Part shown: in pieces, positions 26,037-37,109 of the stretch | How positions within the stretch are numbered: the stretch's first letter is position 1 | Layout: each line of letters starts with the position of its first letter | NCBI GenBank assembly: GCA_017794705.1 | Contig: CP051235.1 | Coordinates: forward strand, 62,001 to 126,000 | DNA length: 64,000 nt | Origin: Devosia sp. | Lineage (GTDB): Bacteria > Pseudomonadota > Alphaproteobacteria > Rhizobiales > Devosiaceae | Direction of reading: 5' to 3' | Notes under the pieces: model-generated | What the model saw: the letters and a program-made list of their open reading frames with translations, nothing else | Told to the model about the DNA's origin: nothing | The model's database searches: none | Position numbers and translations under genes: made by a program

Positions 26037-27023
26037 TTAGGCCGGTTGCGGCACCGGTCTGCGGTTCTCGACCAGCCCGATATAGAGCGAGGCGCCGACA
26101 ATCAGCAGGGCGCCGGGCCAGAACAGGGCGCTGGGGACCTGGGAAAGAAGCACCCACCCCAGCAGCGTGTTCAACGGCAGTTTCAGATCGTCGAACGGCT
26201 GCAGGTAGGTGGCGTCGGCCTTGTTGTAGGCGCTCCACAGCAGGTATTGCGCGGCCGCAGTCACGAAGCCGAGCAGGATGATCCAGGTCAGCGTTTCGCC
26301 CTGCGGCAGGCCGAAGTCGAGCCCGGCGGAGAGACCCGCCGGCAAGCTGCCGGGCATCAAGGTGGCCAGAAGGCCGAGCACCAGGCCGATGACGGCGTGG
26401 TTCACAACGATCAGCAGCAGCAGGTAGAGCGTCAGCGATTCCGGGGTTTCCTCGCGCGCGAGATATTTGGAGATGACTGTGGTGGTGCTCCACAGCGCTG
26501 CCGCCAGCACCGGCAGCAGCGAGGCCCAGGTGAAGGAATCGCTGCCGACGCCGACGATGAGGAATGCGCCGATGAAGGCGACGACCGAGGCACCGATCCG
26601 GGTGGGCGTCAGCGTTTCGCCAAGGAACAGGACGGAGCCGGCAATCACAAAGAAGGGACCGGTGAGCAGCAGGCCGACCATCTGCCAGACGGGAACGCCA
26701 GAAGCGAAACCGAAGACAAAGACCTGTGCGCCGAGGGCCGAGGCCAGTGCGCGCAGTTCGTGCCAGCCCGGGTGGCGGGTTTTCAGATTGTTGAGGCCGA
26801 TGCGCAGGATAAGCGGCACAGCGAAGAGCGTGGCGATGAGATATTGCCAGAAGACGGCGGCGGAAGACGACATCTTGCCGTCGGCCAGCATCGGGTTCCA
26901 CGGGTTGGTGATGACATCGTAGGAAAAATTGACACCGGCGAAGACGACCTGAGCGGCGACCATGAACAAGGTCGCGGTGACAAGCGGGCTTGCGGCGGAA
27001 GAAGAAGAGGCAGTCTGGGACAT
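26037..27023 (-). CDS. ribN: Riboflavin transporter RibN (EamA/DMT family)
   Basis: A 328-residue inner membrane carrier with about ten membrane helices in two EamA halves (about residues 12-155 and 170-315). An FMN riboswitch lies directly upstream (27124-27268). That combination is the hallmark of RibN, the riboflavin importer described in Rhizobiales. Without the riboswitch it would be only a generic DMT permease. The ATG at 27023 was chosen because an AGGA lies 8 bases upstream and the membrane region starts soon after. A codon at 27077 would overlap the riboswitch expression hairpin. It stands as a single gene. Confidence 0.85.
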   Translation of the reverse strand: MSQTASSSSAASPLVTATLFMVAAQVVFAGVNFSYDVITNPWNPMLADGKMSSSAAVFWQYLIATLFAVPLILRIGLNNLKTRHPGWHELRALASALGAQVFVFGFASGVPVWQMVGLLLTGPFFVIAGSVLFLGETLTPTRIGASVVAFIGAFLIVGVGSDSFTWASLLPVLAAALWSTTTVISKYLAREETPESLTLYLLLLIVVNHAVIGLVLGLLATLMPGSLPAGLSAGLDFGLPQGETLTWIILLGFVTAAAQYLLWSAYNKADATYLQPFDDLKLPLNTLLGWVLLSQVPSALFWPGALLIVGASLYIGLVENRRPVPQPA

Positions 27024-27078
27024 TTTTCGATCCTTTCGTCGTTCCAGAGTTGCCTCAGGGGTGACGGGGATCGACACA

Positions 27079-27110
27079 CCACGCCGTGCATCAAATGCAC
27101 GGACCCGTGG
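27079..27110 (-). promoter_or_regulatory. Expression-platform hairpin of the FMN riboswitch
   Basis: A strong stem (CCACG...CGTGG outside, CCGTGCAT/ATGCACGG inside, 3-base loop) lies between the FMN aptamer and the ribN start, 56 bases before the ATG. No T run follows, so it may act by alternative pairing or processing rather than as a simple terminator. Confidence 0.5.
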
Positions 27111-27123
27111 CGTTTTCAGTCCC

Positions 27124-27268
27124 GTTCTCTTTCATCCGGACTATGACCGTCGGCCCTGGAATCACACCAGATCTGCTGACCCACCTCGCTGGAGATGGCG
27201 CTCGCGGGCTTGCTCATCTGGAAGGACAAGCTTACCGCCGGTGGGGAATTTCGCCCCGCCCTGAGAAC
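27124..27268 (-). promoter_or_regulatory. FMN riboswitch (RFN element)
   Basis: On the minus strand all conserved RFN blocks are present in order: GTTCTCAGGGCGGGG at the 5' side, GAAATTCCCCACCGGCGGTA, AGCCCGCGAGC, GGTGTGATTCCAGGGCCGAC, and GGTCATAGTCCGGATGAAAG. The closing GAGAAC pairs with GTTCTC to form helix P1. It binds FMN and is expected to repress ribN when flavin is plentiful. Confidence 0.97.
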
Positions 27269-27353
27269 ATTGCCTGCTCCCGGATGGGGCGCAGACAGGC
27301 GGGATATAGGCCCTTGGTTACCGAAAGGCAATCAGGAACAGGAATGTGCCCGT

Positions 27354-28364
27354 TCAGGCGGTCTCGCCATTTGGCAGCGGCGTGCCCTCGGCGATGAGCC
27401 CAGCGCCGGCCAGATCGGCCCAGAACTGGCCGGGGATGGGTTGGTTCCACCAGGCGGCGATCTGGTCGAATTCGCTGACGGTGCGCGGGCCAGGAAGCAC
27501 GCTGCAGACGGCCCTGTGAGCCAGCGGGAACTGCAGCGCGGCGGCCGGCAGGTCAACGCCGTGGGCGCGGCAGACGGTTTCGATGGTGGCGACCTTGTCG
27601 ACCAGATGCTGGGGGGCAGTGGTGTAATTGTAGGTGCCGCCGCCGACCAGCAGCCCGGAATTGAACGGGCCGCCGCAAATGATCGAGGCGGAGCGCTGCA
27701 GGCAGGTTTCGAGGAATGGCGACAGCGAGGTCTGTTCGAGCAGTGTATAGCGTCCGGCGAGCAGGAACACGTCCCAGTCGCCGAGTTCGAACGCCTCCAT
27801 CAGGATTTCCCACTCGTTGACGCCCAGTCCGATGGCCTTGACGGCGCCCGATGCTTTTAACTCGGTCATGGCCCGATAGCCGCCGCTCTCCAACTCCGCC
27901 CAGCATTTGGGGGCGTTGTCCCCTTGCGTTTCCGGGCCGATATCATGAACCAGCAGGATGTCGATCCGGTTGGTCCCGAGGCGCTGCAGGCTGTCGGCAT
28001 GGGAGCGCATTATGCCGTCGTAAGTGTAATCGTAGACGTCGACGAACGGGTAGGGCTGGTGCCAGGAATGTTCGCGGGCGTAGGGACCGATCTGGGGGGC
28101 GAGCAGGCGGCCGACCTTGGTGGACAGGACGACCTGATCGCGGTGCGCGCGGATACCGTCACCGGTCAGATGTTCGGCCTTGCCGAAGCCATAGAACGGG
28201 GCGGTATCGACCAGGGTGACGCCCTTGTCGATGGCATGAGGAATGGTGGCAGCGGCCGCGCTTTCATCAACGGCGCTCATGTTTCCGGCAAGGCTGGCGG
28301 TGCCGAGCCCGAGCGCGGAGACTTCCAGAGCGGTATTACCGACACGGCGCTTTTGAAATGTCAT
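27354..28364 (-). CDS. Aldo/keto reductase
   Basis: A 336-residue NAD(P)-dependent oxidoreductase with an aldo/keto reductase TIM barrel. Catalytic residues are visible as D52-x-A-x-x-Y (DTAPFYGFGKAE), the lysine in LSTKVGRLL and the histidine in LLVHDIG. The N-terminal RRVGNTALEVSALGLGTASL pattern and the sequence as a whole resemble the D-threo-aldose 1-dehydrogenase / pyridoxal 4-dehydrogenase branch. The substrate cannot be fixed from sequence. A GAGGAG lies 9 bases before the ATG. It lies next to ribN on the same strand but with the riboswitch between, so it is not in one transcript. Confidence 0.88.
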   Translation of the reverse strand: MTFQKRRVGNTALEVSALGLGTASLAGNMSAVDESAAAATIPHAIDKGVTLVDTAPFYGFGKAEHLTGDGIRAHRDQVVLSTKVGRLLAPQIGPYAREHSWHQPYPFVDVYDYTYDGIMRSHADSLQRLGTNRIDILLVHDIGPETQGDNAPKCWAELESGGYRAMTELKASGAVKAIGLGVNEWEILMEAFELGDWDVFLLAGRYTLLEQTSLSPFLETCLQRSASIICGGPFNSGLLVGGGTYNYTTAPQHLVDKVATIETVCRAHGVDLPAAALQFPLAHRAVCSVLPGPRTVSEFDQIAAWWNQPIPGQFWADLAGAGLIAEGTPLPNGETA

Positions 28365-28484
28365 GAGATGCTCCTCGTCCCGGCGGCGCGGCTAACATGT
28401 TAGTGGGGCAATTGAAAACAGGGGCGGGAGGAAGTCAAGCAGCACGGGCCGTTAAGGCGGTACGATTAGGTGCGTGCTCGGCAG

Positions 28485-28535
28485 GAACATATTTGTTCTT
28501 GACTTTGAGGACAAAATGAGAACAAAAAGGATACA
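28485..28535 (+). promoter_or_regulatory. recA promoter with degenerate LexA site
   Basis: A -35 TTGACT (28499-28504) is followed by GAAC-N7-ATACA at 28520-28535, which overlaps the -10 region. The alphaproteobacterial LexA box is GAAC-N7-GAAC, so the left half is perfect and the right half has two changes. A separate dyad GAAC-N6-GTTC lies at 28485-28498. Confidence 0.4.
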
Positions 28536-28607
28536 TAATATGTTTTGATTGGCGGCAAAGAGGTTCGTTGCCCGAATCTCTGACAGTGTGAAATAAGGAG
28601 ACGGCTT

Positions 28608-29711
28608 ATGGCAAATTCACCACTTCGGGTTATCGACGGGGGTTCCATGGACAAGAACAAGGCGCTGGAAGCAGCGCTGACGCAGATTGAGCGCAGCCAC
28701 GGCAAGGGCTCCATCATGCGCCTGGGCGAGAACACGATCCAGGATGTGGAAACCGTGTCGACCGGCTCGCTGGGGCTGGATATCGCGCTGGGCGTCGGTG
28801 GTTTGCCGCGCGGCCGAATCATTGAAGTGTTCGGGCCGGAGAGCTCGGGCAAGACGACGCTGACCCTGCATGTGGTGGCCGAGGCGCAAAAGGCCGGGGG
28901 CATCTGTGCCTTTGTGGACGCCGAGCATGCGCTCGATCCCGCCTATGCCCGCAAGCTGGGCGTCGATATCGACAGTTTGCTGATTTCGCAGCCGGACGCC
29001 GGTGAGCAGGCGCTTGAGATTGCCGACACGCTGGTTCGGTCCGGCGCCATCGATGTGCTGGTGGTTGACTCGGTGGCGGCGCTGACGCCGCGGGCCGAAC
29101 TGGAAGGGGAAATGGGCGACAGCCTTCCCGGTCTCCAGGCGCGGCTGATGAGCCAGGCGATGCGCAAGCTGACCGCCTCCATCTCACGCTCAAAGACCAT
29201 GGTGATCTTCATCAACCAGATTCGCATGAAGATCGGTGTGATGTTCGGCTCGCCGGAAACCACCACCGGCGGCAATGCGCTGAAGTTCTATTCCTCGGTG
29301 CGTCTCGATATCCGCCGCATCGGCACCATCAAGGATCGCGACGAGGCGGTGGGTAACCAGACACGGGTCAAGGTGGTCAAGAACAAGCTGGCCCCGCCGT
29401 TCCGCCAGGTCGAGTTCGACATCATGTATGGCGAGGGCATTTCCAAGACGGGCGAACTGCTCGACCTCGGGGTGAAGGCCGGTATCGTCGAAAAGTCAGG
29501 CTCCTGGTTCTCCTACAACAGCGAGCGGCTGGGGCAAGGCCGCGAAAATGCCCGGCAGTTCCTCAAGGACAATCCGGCAGTGGCGCTGGAAATCGAGACG
29601 GGTGTACGTGAAAGCGCCGGGCTGATTTCTGAAAAGCTTCTGACCGACGAAGGTGATGATCCGGTCGGTCTGGATGACGGCGAGGATGCACCTGCTTCCG
29701 CCGAGGATTGA
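28608..29711 (+). CDS. recA: Recombinase RecA
   Basis: The central recombinase and SOS co-protease. Its 367 residues include Walker [10 protein letters not shown] at 76-84, Walker B ([10 protein letters not shown]), the L2 and DNA-binding segment [20 protein letters not shown], and the C-terminal domain with an acidic tail of about 20 residues. A GGAG lies 7 bases before the ATG. It is transcribed alone, with its own promoter and a strong terminator after it. alaS downstream is on the same strand, a gene order common in Alphaproteobacteria. Confidence 0.99.
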   Translation: MANSPLRVIDGGSMDKNKALEAALTQIERSHGKGSIMRLGENTIQDVETVSTGSLGLDIALGVGGLPRGRIIEVFGPESSGKTTLTLHVVAEAQKAGGICAFVDAEHALDPAYARKLGVDIDSLLISQPDAGEQALEIADTLVRSGAIDVLVVDSVAALTPRAELEGEMGDSLPGLQARLMSQAMRKLTASISRSKTMVIFINQIRMKIGVMFGSPETTTGGNALKFYSSVRLDIRRIGTIKDRDEAVGNQTRVKVVKNKLAPPFRQVEFDIMYGEGISKTGELLDLGVKAGIVEKSGSWFSYNSERLGQGRENARQFLKDNPAVALEIETGVRESAGLISEKLLTDEGDDPVGLDDGEDAPASAED

Positions 29712-29751
29712 TCCAAAAAAATCTGACGGCTGTCCCAAGCCGGTCCCAACT

Positions 29752-29782
29752 GCGGGCATCCAACGGATGCCCGCTTTTGTTT
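29752..29782 (+). terminator. Rho-independent terminator after recA
   Basis: A perfect 10-bp stem GCGGGCATCC/GGATGCCCGC with loop AAC is followed by TTTTGTTT. It lies 41 bases after the recA stop. Confidence 0.93.
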
Positions 29783-29923
29783 GAGGTCAGGCAATGGCAA
29801 TGCCGGAAAGGCCGCAATGCTGGACAGGGCGGCAGGCAGCGGGATAGAAGTCGGCAACACGATTGTGACAATGCGCGGGTGGGTCTTGCGGCCCACCCGT
29901 ATTGATGTATCCGGACCATTCTC

Positions 29924-32583
<2,660 letters not shown>

Positions 32584-32587
<4 letters not shown>

Positions 32588-33321
32588 TCCCTGAGGCTGA
32601 TGCTGCCACCGCTCGACTGGCTGAGGTCGGTGCTTTGCGGATCGCCATAGATTGTCACGTCAGCACCGCTGGAAACGTCGACGCTGACGCCGCCGGTGAT
32701 CCGGGCGGAAAGGCTGGCGCCGCTCGAGGCGTTCAGATTGCCTGCCTCGCATTCAAGACCTGCGGCATCGAGGTCGGCACCGCTTGAAGTATCGGCATCA
32801 AGCGTGGTGCAGCTGCCGGTGGCGTTGAGGTCGGCGCCGCTGGACGACGACAGCTGAAGGGTGCCGGCGGTCAGATCGACGAGATCAAGATCGGCACCGC
32901 TGGAGGAGTTCGCCGTCAGGTTTTCCAGCGTGAAGCCGGTCACCGTCATGTCGGCGCCCGACGAGGCGTCGGCCCCGGTGAGCGTCGGCGTGGTGACGCG
33001 CACGGTGAGATTGTCATCTGACCCGAAAATGGCGCCCACCAGCCCGCCATCAAAAATAAAGTCGAGCAGATTGCCTTCGCGGGTGATGACCAGGGTGCCG
33101 TTTTCAACCTCGACCCGGAGATGGTCGAAGGCATCGGCTTTGTCCGCTTCGGCGGTCACCTGTTGAGTGTCGGCAGGGGTTACCTCGACGGAGACCCCGG
33201 CGGAGGCATTGATCGCTTCAAACAGGGCGAGATCGCTGAATTCACGGGTTTCGGCAAAAGCCGAAGTGGCGGCCAGTGCCGCGCCGGCGGCAAGGGCGAG
33301 AATTGTGGCAGACTTGTGCAT
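32584..33321 (-). CDS. Secreted GIN-domain (DUF2807-type) protein with SSGAD repeats
   Basis: A 245-residue protein with a signal peptide (residues 1-22, ending SAFA). The mature part fits the putative auto-transporter adhesin head GIN domain (DUF2807), a right-handed beta-helix fold. Six SSGA(D/S) motifs recur from about residue 120 to 230 at intervals of 16-23 residues, consistent with one motif per helix turn. The start ATG at 33321 has a GAGG upstream. A periplasmic or surface location is inferred. The function is unknown. It is convergent with alaS. Confidence 0.72.
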
Positions 33322-33425
33322 TTGACGTTCCCTCAAAGTCTGGTGGCGGAATTCCAAGCAGATGTGTTCACAATGAAAGATGTGCAAGTCGAAATGGAGA
33401 ATTGAGAAGAACTATTCGGCCCTTG

Positions 33426-33459
33426 AAAACAAAAAGGCCGGACCCAAGGGCCCGGCCGG
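33426..33459 (-). terminator. Rho-independent terminator after icd
   Basis: On the minus strand a GGCCGG-type stem (6 bp plus 3 bp around one mismatch, loop of two) is followed by TTTTTGTTTT. It lies 25 bases after the icd stop. Confidence 0.9.
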
Positions 33460-33483
33460 AATTGCGCTCTGGGTAGGCCGGCG

Positions 33484-34695
33484 TCAGGCCATGGCCTTCT
33501 GCAGGTTGGCGTCAATGGCATCGAGGAAGCCCATGGTCGACAGCCATTCCTGATCGGGGCCAACGAGCAGGGCGAGGTCCTTGGTCATCTCGCCACCTTC
33601 GATTGTGGCTACGACGGTCTTCTCGAGCGTTGAAGCGAACTTGGCCAGTTCTGCATTGTCGTCCAGCTTGGCGCGGTGGGCGAGGCCACGCGTCCAGGCG
33701 AATATGGATGCCGTTGAGTTGGTCGAGGTTTCCTTGCCCGCCTGATGCTGGCGGTAGTGGCGGGTGACCGTGCCGTGGGCGGCTTCCGCCTCGACGGTCT
33801 GGCCATCGGGGGCCATTAGGACCGAAGTCATCAGGCCAAGAGAGCCAAAGCCCTGCGCAACCGTGTCGGACTGCACGTCACCATCGTAGTTCTTGCAGGC
33901 CCAGACATAACCGCCGGACCACTTGAGCGCGGCGGCCACCATGTCATCAATCAGGCGGTGTTCATAGGTGATTTTGGCCGCTTTGAACTTGTCCGTGAAT
34001 TCGGCGTCGAAAATCTCCTGGAAGATGTCCTTGAAGCGTCCATCGTAGACTTTCATGATGGTGTTCTTGGTGGACATGTAGAGTGGCACCTGACGAGCCA
34101 GCGCGTAGTTCATCGAGGCGCGGGCAAAGTCGCGGATGGACTCGTCGAGGTTGTACATGGCCATCGCCACGCCGGCGCCCGGGGACTGGAACACTTCCCG
34201 TTCGATCACTTCGCCGTCTTCACCGACGAACTTCATCGTCAGCGTGCCCTTGCCGGGAAACTTGAAGTCGGTGGCGCGGTACTGATCGCCATAGGCGTGA
34301 CGTCCGATGATGATGGGCTGGGTCCAGCCCGGAACGAGGCGCGGCACGTTCCTGCAAATGATGGGTTCGCGGAAGATGACGCCGCCCAGAATGTTGCGGA
34401 TTGTGCCGTTGGGCGAGCGGTACATTTTCTTGAGGCCGAATTCCTCGACGCGGGCTTCGTCCGGCGTGATGGTGGCGCATTTGACGCCGACGCCGTACTT
34501 TGCAATCGCGTGCGCGGCATCGATTGTCACCTGATCGTCGGTGGCGTCGCGGTGCTCCATGCCCAGGTCATAATATTCAAGATCAATGTCGAGGTAAGGA
34601 TTGATCAGCTTGTCCTTGATGGCCTGCCAGATGATGCGTGTCATCTCGTCGCCGTCCAGTTCGACAACCGGATTTGCGACCTTGATCTTGCTCAT
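33484..34695 (-). CDS. icd: NADP-dependent isocitrate dehydrogenase
   Basis: A TCA-cycle enzyme converting isocitrate to 2-oxoglutarate with NADPH formation. Its 403 residues belong to the eukaryotic-like homodimeric type usual in Alphaproteobacteria. The start is [19 protein letters not shown]. The substrate/metal region has [19 protein letters not shown], and the NADP region includes [14 protein letters not shown] with the RH pair. A GGAG precedes the ATG. It is a single gene with its own terminator. Confidence 0.97.
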   Translation of the reverse strand: MSKIKVANPVVELDGDEMTRIIWQAIKDKLINPYLDIDLEYYDLGMEHRDATDDQVTIDAAHAIAKYGVGVKCATITPDEARVEEFGLKKMYRSPNGTIRNILGGVIFREPIICRNVPRLVPGWTQPIIIGRHAYGDQYRATDFKFPGKGTLTMKFVGEDGEVIEREVFQSPGAGVAMAMYNLDESIRDFARASMNYALARQVPLYMSTKNTIMKVYDGRFKDIFQEIFDAEFTDKFKAAKITYEHRLIDDMVAAALKWSGGYVWACKNYDGDVQSDTVAQGFGSLGLMTSVLMAPDGQTVEAEAAHGTVTRHYRQHQAGKETSTNSTASIFAWTRGLAHRAKLDDNAELAKFASTLEKTVVATIEGGEMTKDLALLVGPDQEWLSTMGFLDAIDANLQKAMA

Positions 34696-34779
34696 TGAAT
34701 GCTCCGCGCTTTGCGTGTGGGAAAACTCGCGCCCCTATAGCAGAGGCGCGCGAAAAGGCAAATCTCACGGTGCGTTGAG

Positions 34780-35121
34780 CTACTTGGGGGGCAGAGTCTG
34801 GACGAACTGTTCGGCCTGGGCGATCCAGCTGGCAAGCCGGTCACCGGTTTCGATGGCATCTGCGTCGACTTCCACGTAGCCCTTCATTTCGCGGCCGGTG
34901 AAAGTCATGGGGCTAACGCCGGGCAGGGCCAGCATTTCGTCATAGGCTTCCTTGCCGACGCGGACGAGCAGTCCGCCACCCTTGATAGGGCCGACAAGCA
35001 TGTTGCCGTTGAGCATGAAGGCGACGCCGCCGAACATGGTTCTTTCAGTGATTTCGGGCCGGTCGGAGAGATGGCGGCGAATACGGTCCGCTAGCTCCTC
35101 AACTTCTTCAGAAAGCGGCAT
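34780..35121 (-). CDS. TfoX N-terminal domain protein
   Basis: A 113-residue protein consisting only of the TfoX/Sxy N-terminal domain: EITERTMFGGVAFMLNGNM, GGGLLVRVG and a C-terminal EVDADAIETGDRLASWI. Single-domain forms are frequent in Alphaproteobacteria and their function is not established. A link to competence is not supported here. The ATG at 35121 lies one base after the stop of the GFA-like gene, with GAGAGGA inside that gene's end, so the two are coupled. Longer frames upstream overlap that gene and lack domain content. Confidence 0.85.
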   Translation of the reverse strand: MPLSEEVEELADRIRRHLSDRPEITERTMFGGVAFMLNGNMLVGPIKGGGLLVRVGKEAYDEMLALPGVSPMTFTGREMKGYVEVDADAIETGDRLASWIAQAEQFVQTLPPK

Positions 35122-35122
35122 T

Positions 35123-35551
35123 TCAGTCCTCTCGATATGTGTCGTGAAGGGGAATTTCGCCGGGCAATATGTCCCAATCTTGATGGGACCGGTTGAACAG
35201 GACCTGGCCGGGTTTGAACCATGACTGGTCCTCGAACAGGCCGACGGGCAGAAGCGCGGCGCCGGGCCAGCGGCTGGATTCGGCGAAGAGCGTTGTTGCG
35301 CAGGTGGGGCAGAAGTGGCGGGTGAGTGTGGCACCGGAATCTGCGGGACGGGAAAAACTGCGTATCTCGCCAGTGATCGCGACTCCCGCCGCGTTCGCAA
35401 TGGCCACCGCGGAATGGCCGGTGCCGGTGGCTTTCTGGCATTCGCGGCAGGCGCAAAGGAATGTGGACCGGATCTTGCCAATGAAATGCATCTGGACCGC
35501 CCCGCACGCGCAAGTGGCGTCAAGATCAACGATGGGGCGGGTCTCGCTCAT
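35123..35551 (-). CDS. GFA/CENP-V family zinc protein
   Basis: A 142-residue protein of the glutathione-dependent formaldehyde-activating (GFA/CENP-V) superfamily. Zinc ligands are visible as CACGAV near residue 14, CACRECQKATG near residue 33 and FCPTCATTLF near residue 80, the typical spacing. Most family members have no proven reaction, so a formaldehyde role should not be assumed. It is the first gene of a two-gene operon with the TfoX-like gene. Confidence 0.88.
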   Translation of the reverse strand: MSETRPIVDLDATCACGAVQMHFIGKIRSTFLCACRECQKATGTGHSAVAIANAAGVAITGEIRSFSRPADSGATLTRHFCPTCATTLFAESSRWPGAALLPVGLFEDQSWFKPGQVLFNRSHQDWDILPGEIPLHDTYRED

Positions 35552-35651
35552 ATGCCGAAACTGACACGGCGCGGGCGGCCGGACCAGTGGCTAACTTGAT
35601 TTTGGAGCGGCGGACGCATAGGGGCTTGGTGCACGCATTTCGGAGACCCAT

Positions 35652-36224
35652 GTGTCCCTTCAATATTATCCGATCGAAACAGGACGGCTGGTCCTCCGCC
35701 GTTTTACGCTTGATGACGCGCCGGCCATGCATGCCTATGTCTCGCTGCCGGAGGTGGCGCGCTACATGATGTGGGAGCCGCTGAGCCTTGAGGAGACCCG
35801 TGCGCGTCTTGAACGCTGGCTGGGGAGCGAAGGAGACGCTGAAGAGGGCGATAATCTTTCCTTTGCAATCACGCTGAAAGGCAGCGGCGAACTCGTCGGC
35901 GATTGCGGGCTGGGATTTCGGAACAAGGCGGCGCGGCAAGCAGAAATCGGTTTTTCGCTCAATCCGGCGCATCAGGGGAAAGGCTACGCGACCGAGGCCG
36001 TTGGGGAAATGCTGCGGCTCGGGTTCGAGCGTTGCAACCGGCACAGGATCTACGCGCGTTGCGATGCGCGAAACGATGGGTCGTGGCGCTTGATGGAGAG
36101 GTTGGGGATGCGCCGCGAAGCGCATTTTCGCGAACATGCCCTTTTCAAGGGCGGTTGGGACGATGAATTTTATTACGCGATGCTTGAGGATGAGTGGCGG
36201 GCGCAGCAGGAAGGGGCAGCGTAG
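35652..36224 (+). CDS. GNAT acetyltransferase, RimJ/RimL type
   Basis: A 190-residue acetyltransferase. It begins with the RimJ/RimL-type ETGRLVLRRFTLDDAPAMHA. The acetyl-CoA site is EIGFSLNPAHQGKGYATEA, and NDGSWRLMERLGMRRE follows. It starts at a GTG with GGAG just upstream. The ATG overlapping it is in another frame. The acetylated substrate is unknown. Its stop overlaps the start of the TrmJ-like gene (TAGTG), so the two form an operon. Confidence 0.9.
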   Translation: MSLQYYPIETGRLVLRRFTLDDAPAMHAYVSLPEVARYMMWEPLSLEETRARLERWLGSEGDAEEGDNLSFAITLKGSGELVGDCGLGFRNKAARQAEIGFSLNPAHQGKGYATEAVGEMLRLGFERCNRHRIYARCDARNDGSWRLMERLGMRREAHFREHALFKGGWDDEFYYAMLEDEWRAQQEGAA

Positions 36225-37045
36225 TGGCCGGCACTGACAGTTCCAAACCGCTGAGCCTTGAGCCGTGCCCGGCGATCATCCTGTGTGAGCCGCAGTTGGG
36301 CGAGAACATCGGATCGGCCGCGCGGGCGATGGCCAATTTCGGGCTATGGGACCTCAGGCTGGTCAATCCGCGCGAGGGTTGGCCCAACGAGAAAGCAGCG
36401 TCGCTGGCCGCCAAGGCCGATCACGTGATTTCGCGGGTTCAGGTGTTCGAGACGATTGAACAAGCGATTGCTGACCTGTCGCTGGTTTATTCCACGACGG
36501 CGCGCAAGCGGGACATGTTCAAGCCGGTGATCGGGCCCGATGTTGCGGCCAACCGGTTGCGGGCGCACATCGGCGCCGGCGGCGGGGCGGGGCTGTTGTT
36601 CGGGCGCGAGCGCTGGGGATTGAACAATGAGGAAGTGGCGCTGTCAGACGCGATCGTAACGCTGCCGGTCGAAGCGGCGTTCGCTTCGCTCAATATTGCC
36701 CAGGCTGTGCTGGTGCTGGCCTATGAATGGCGGCGCGCGGAAGGCGAGGCGGCGGCGCTGCCGTTTGACGGCGATCTTGGGGTGCCGGCGACACGGGATC
36801 AGCTGGTCGGACTGTTTGAGCAACTGGAAGAAGCGCTTGATCGCGGACACTTCTTTTCGACTGCGGAAAAGCGGCCCTCGATGGTCAACAACATCAGGGC
36901 GATGCTCAGCCGCGCCGGGTTCAACGAACAGGAAGTGCGTACTTTGCGGGGGATTGTGGCTTCGCTGGACCGGCGCCATGAGCGCCCCAATCCGGACCGG
37001 CAGAAGCCGCGGCCGCGTGCAAAAACCAGAAAACAGGACAGCTAG
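36224..37045 (+). CDS. TrmJ-type tRNA/rRNA 2'-O-methyltransferase (SPOUT family)
   Basis: A 273-residue methyltransferase of the TrmH/TrmJ family that uses S-adenosylmethionine through a trefoil knot. Motif 1 is EPQLGENIGSAARAMANFG, motif 2 is LLFGRERWGLNNEE and motif 3 is ASLNIAQAVLVLAYE. A C-terminal extension (MVNNIRAMLSRAGFNEQEVR) is typical of TrmJ, which modifies position 32 of tRNAs. The GTG at 36224 overlaps the preceding stop and has AAGGGG upstream. The exact target base is inferred from similarity. Confidence 0.87.
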   Translation: MAGTDSSKPLSLEPCPAIILCEPQLGENIGSAARAMANFGLWDLRLVNPREGWPNEKAASLAAKADHVISRVQVFETIEQAIADLSLVYSTTARKRDMFKPVIGPDVAANRLRAHIGAGGGAGLLFGRERWGLNNEEVALSDAIVTLPVEAAFASLNIAQAVLVLAYEWRRAEGEAAALPFDGDLGVPATRDQLVGLFEQLEEALDRGHFFSTAEKRPSMVNNIRAMLSRAGFNEQEVRTLRGIVASLDRRHERPNPDRQKPRPRAKTRKQDS

Positions 37046-37109
37046 GGCTGGCATTTTGGTGCAATCGGGCGTTTGGTAGCGCCCTCTCCGAGTCTTTTCC
37101 GGCACCACA

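Noticed and set aside
28485-28498. GAAC-N6-GTTC dyad before recA as a LexA box
   Set aside because: Firmicute-type boxes have four bases between the half sites and alphaproteobacterial boxes are direct repeats with seven. Kept only as a possible operator.
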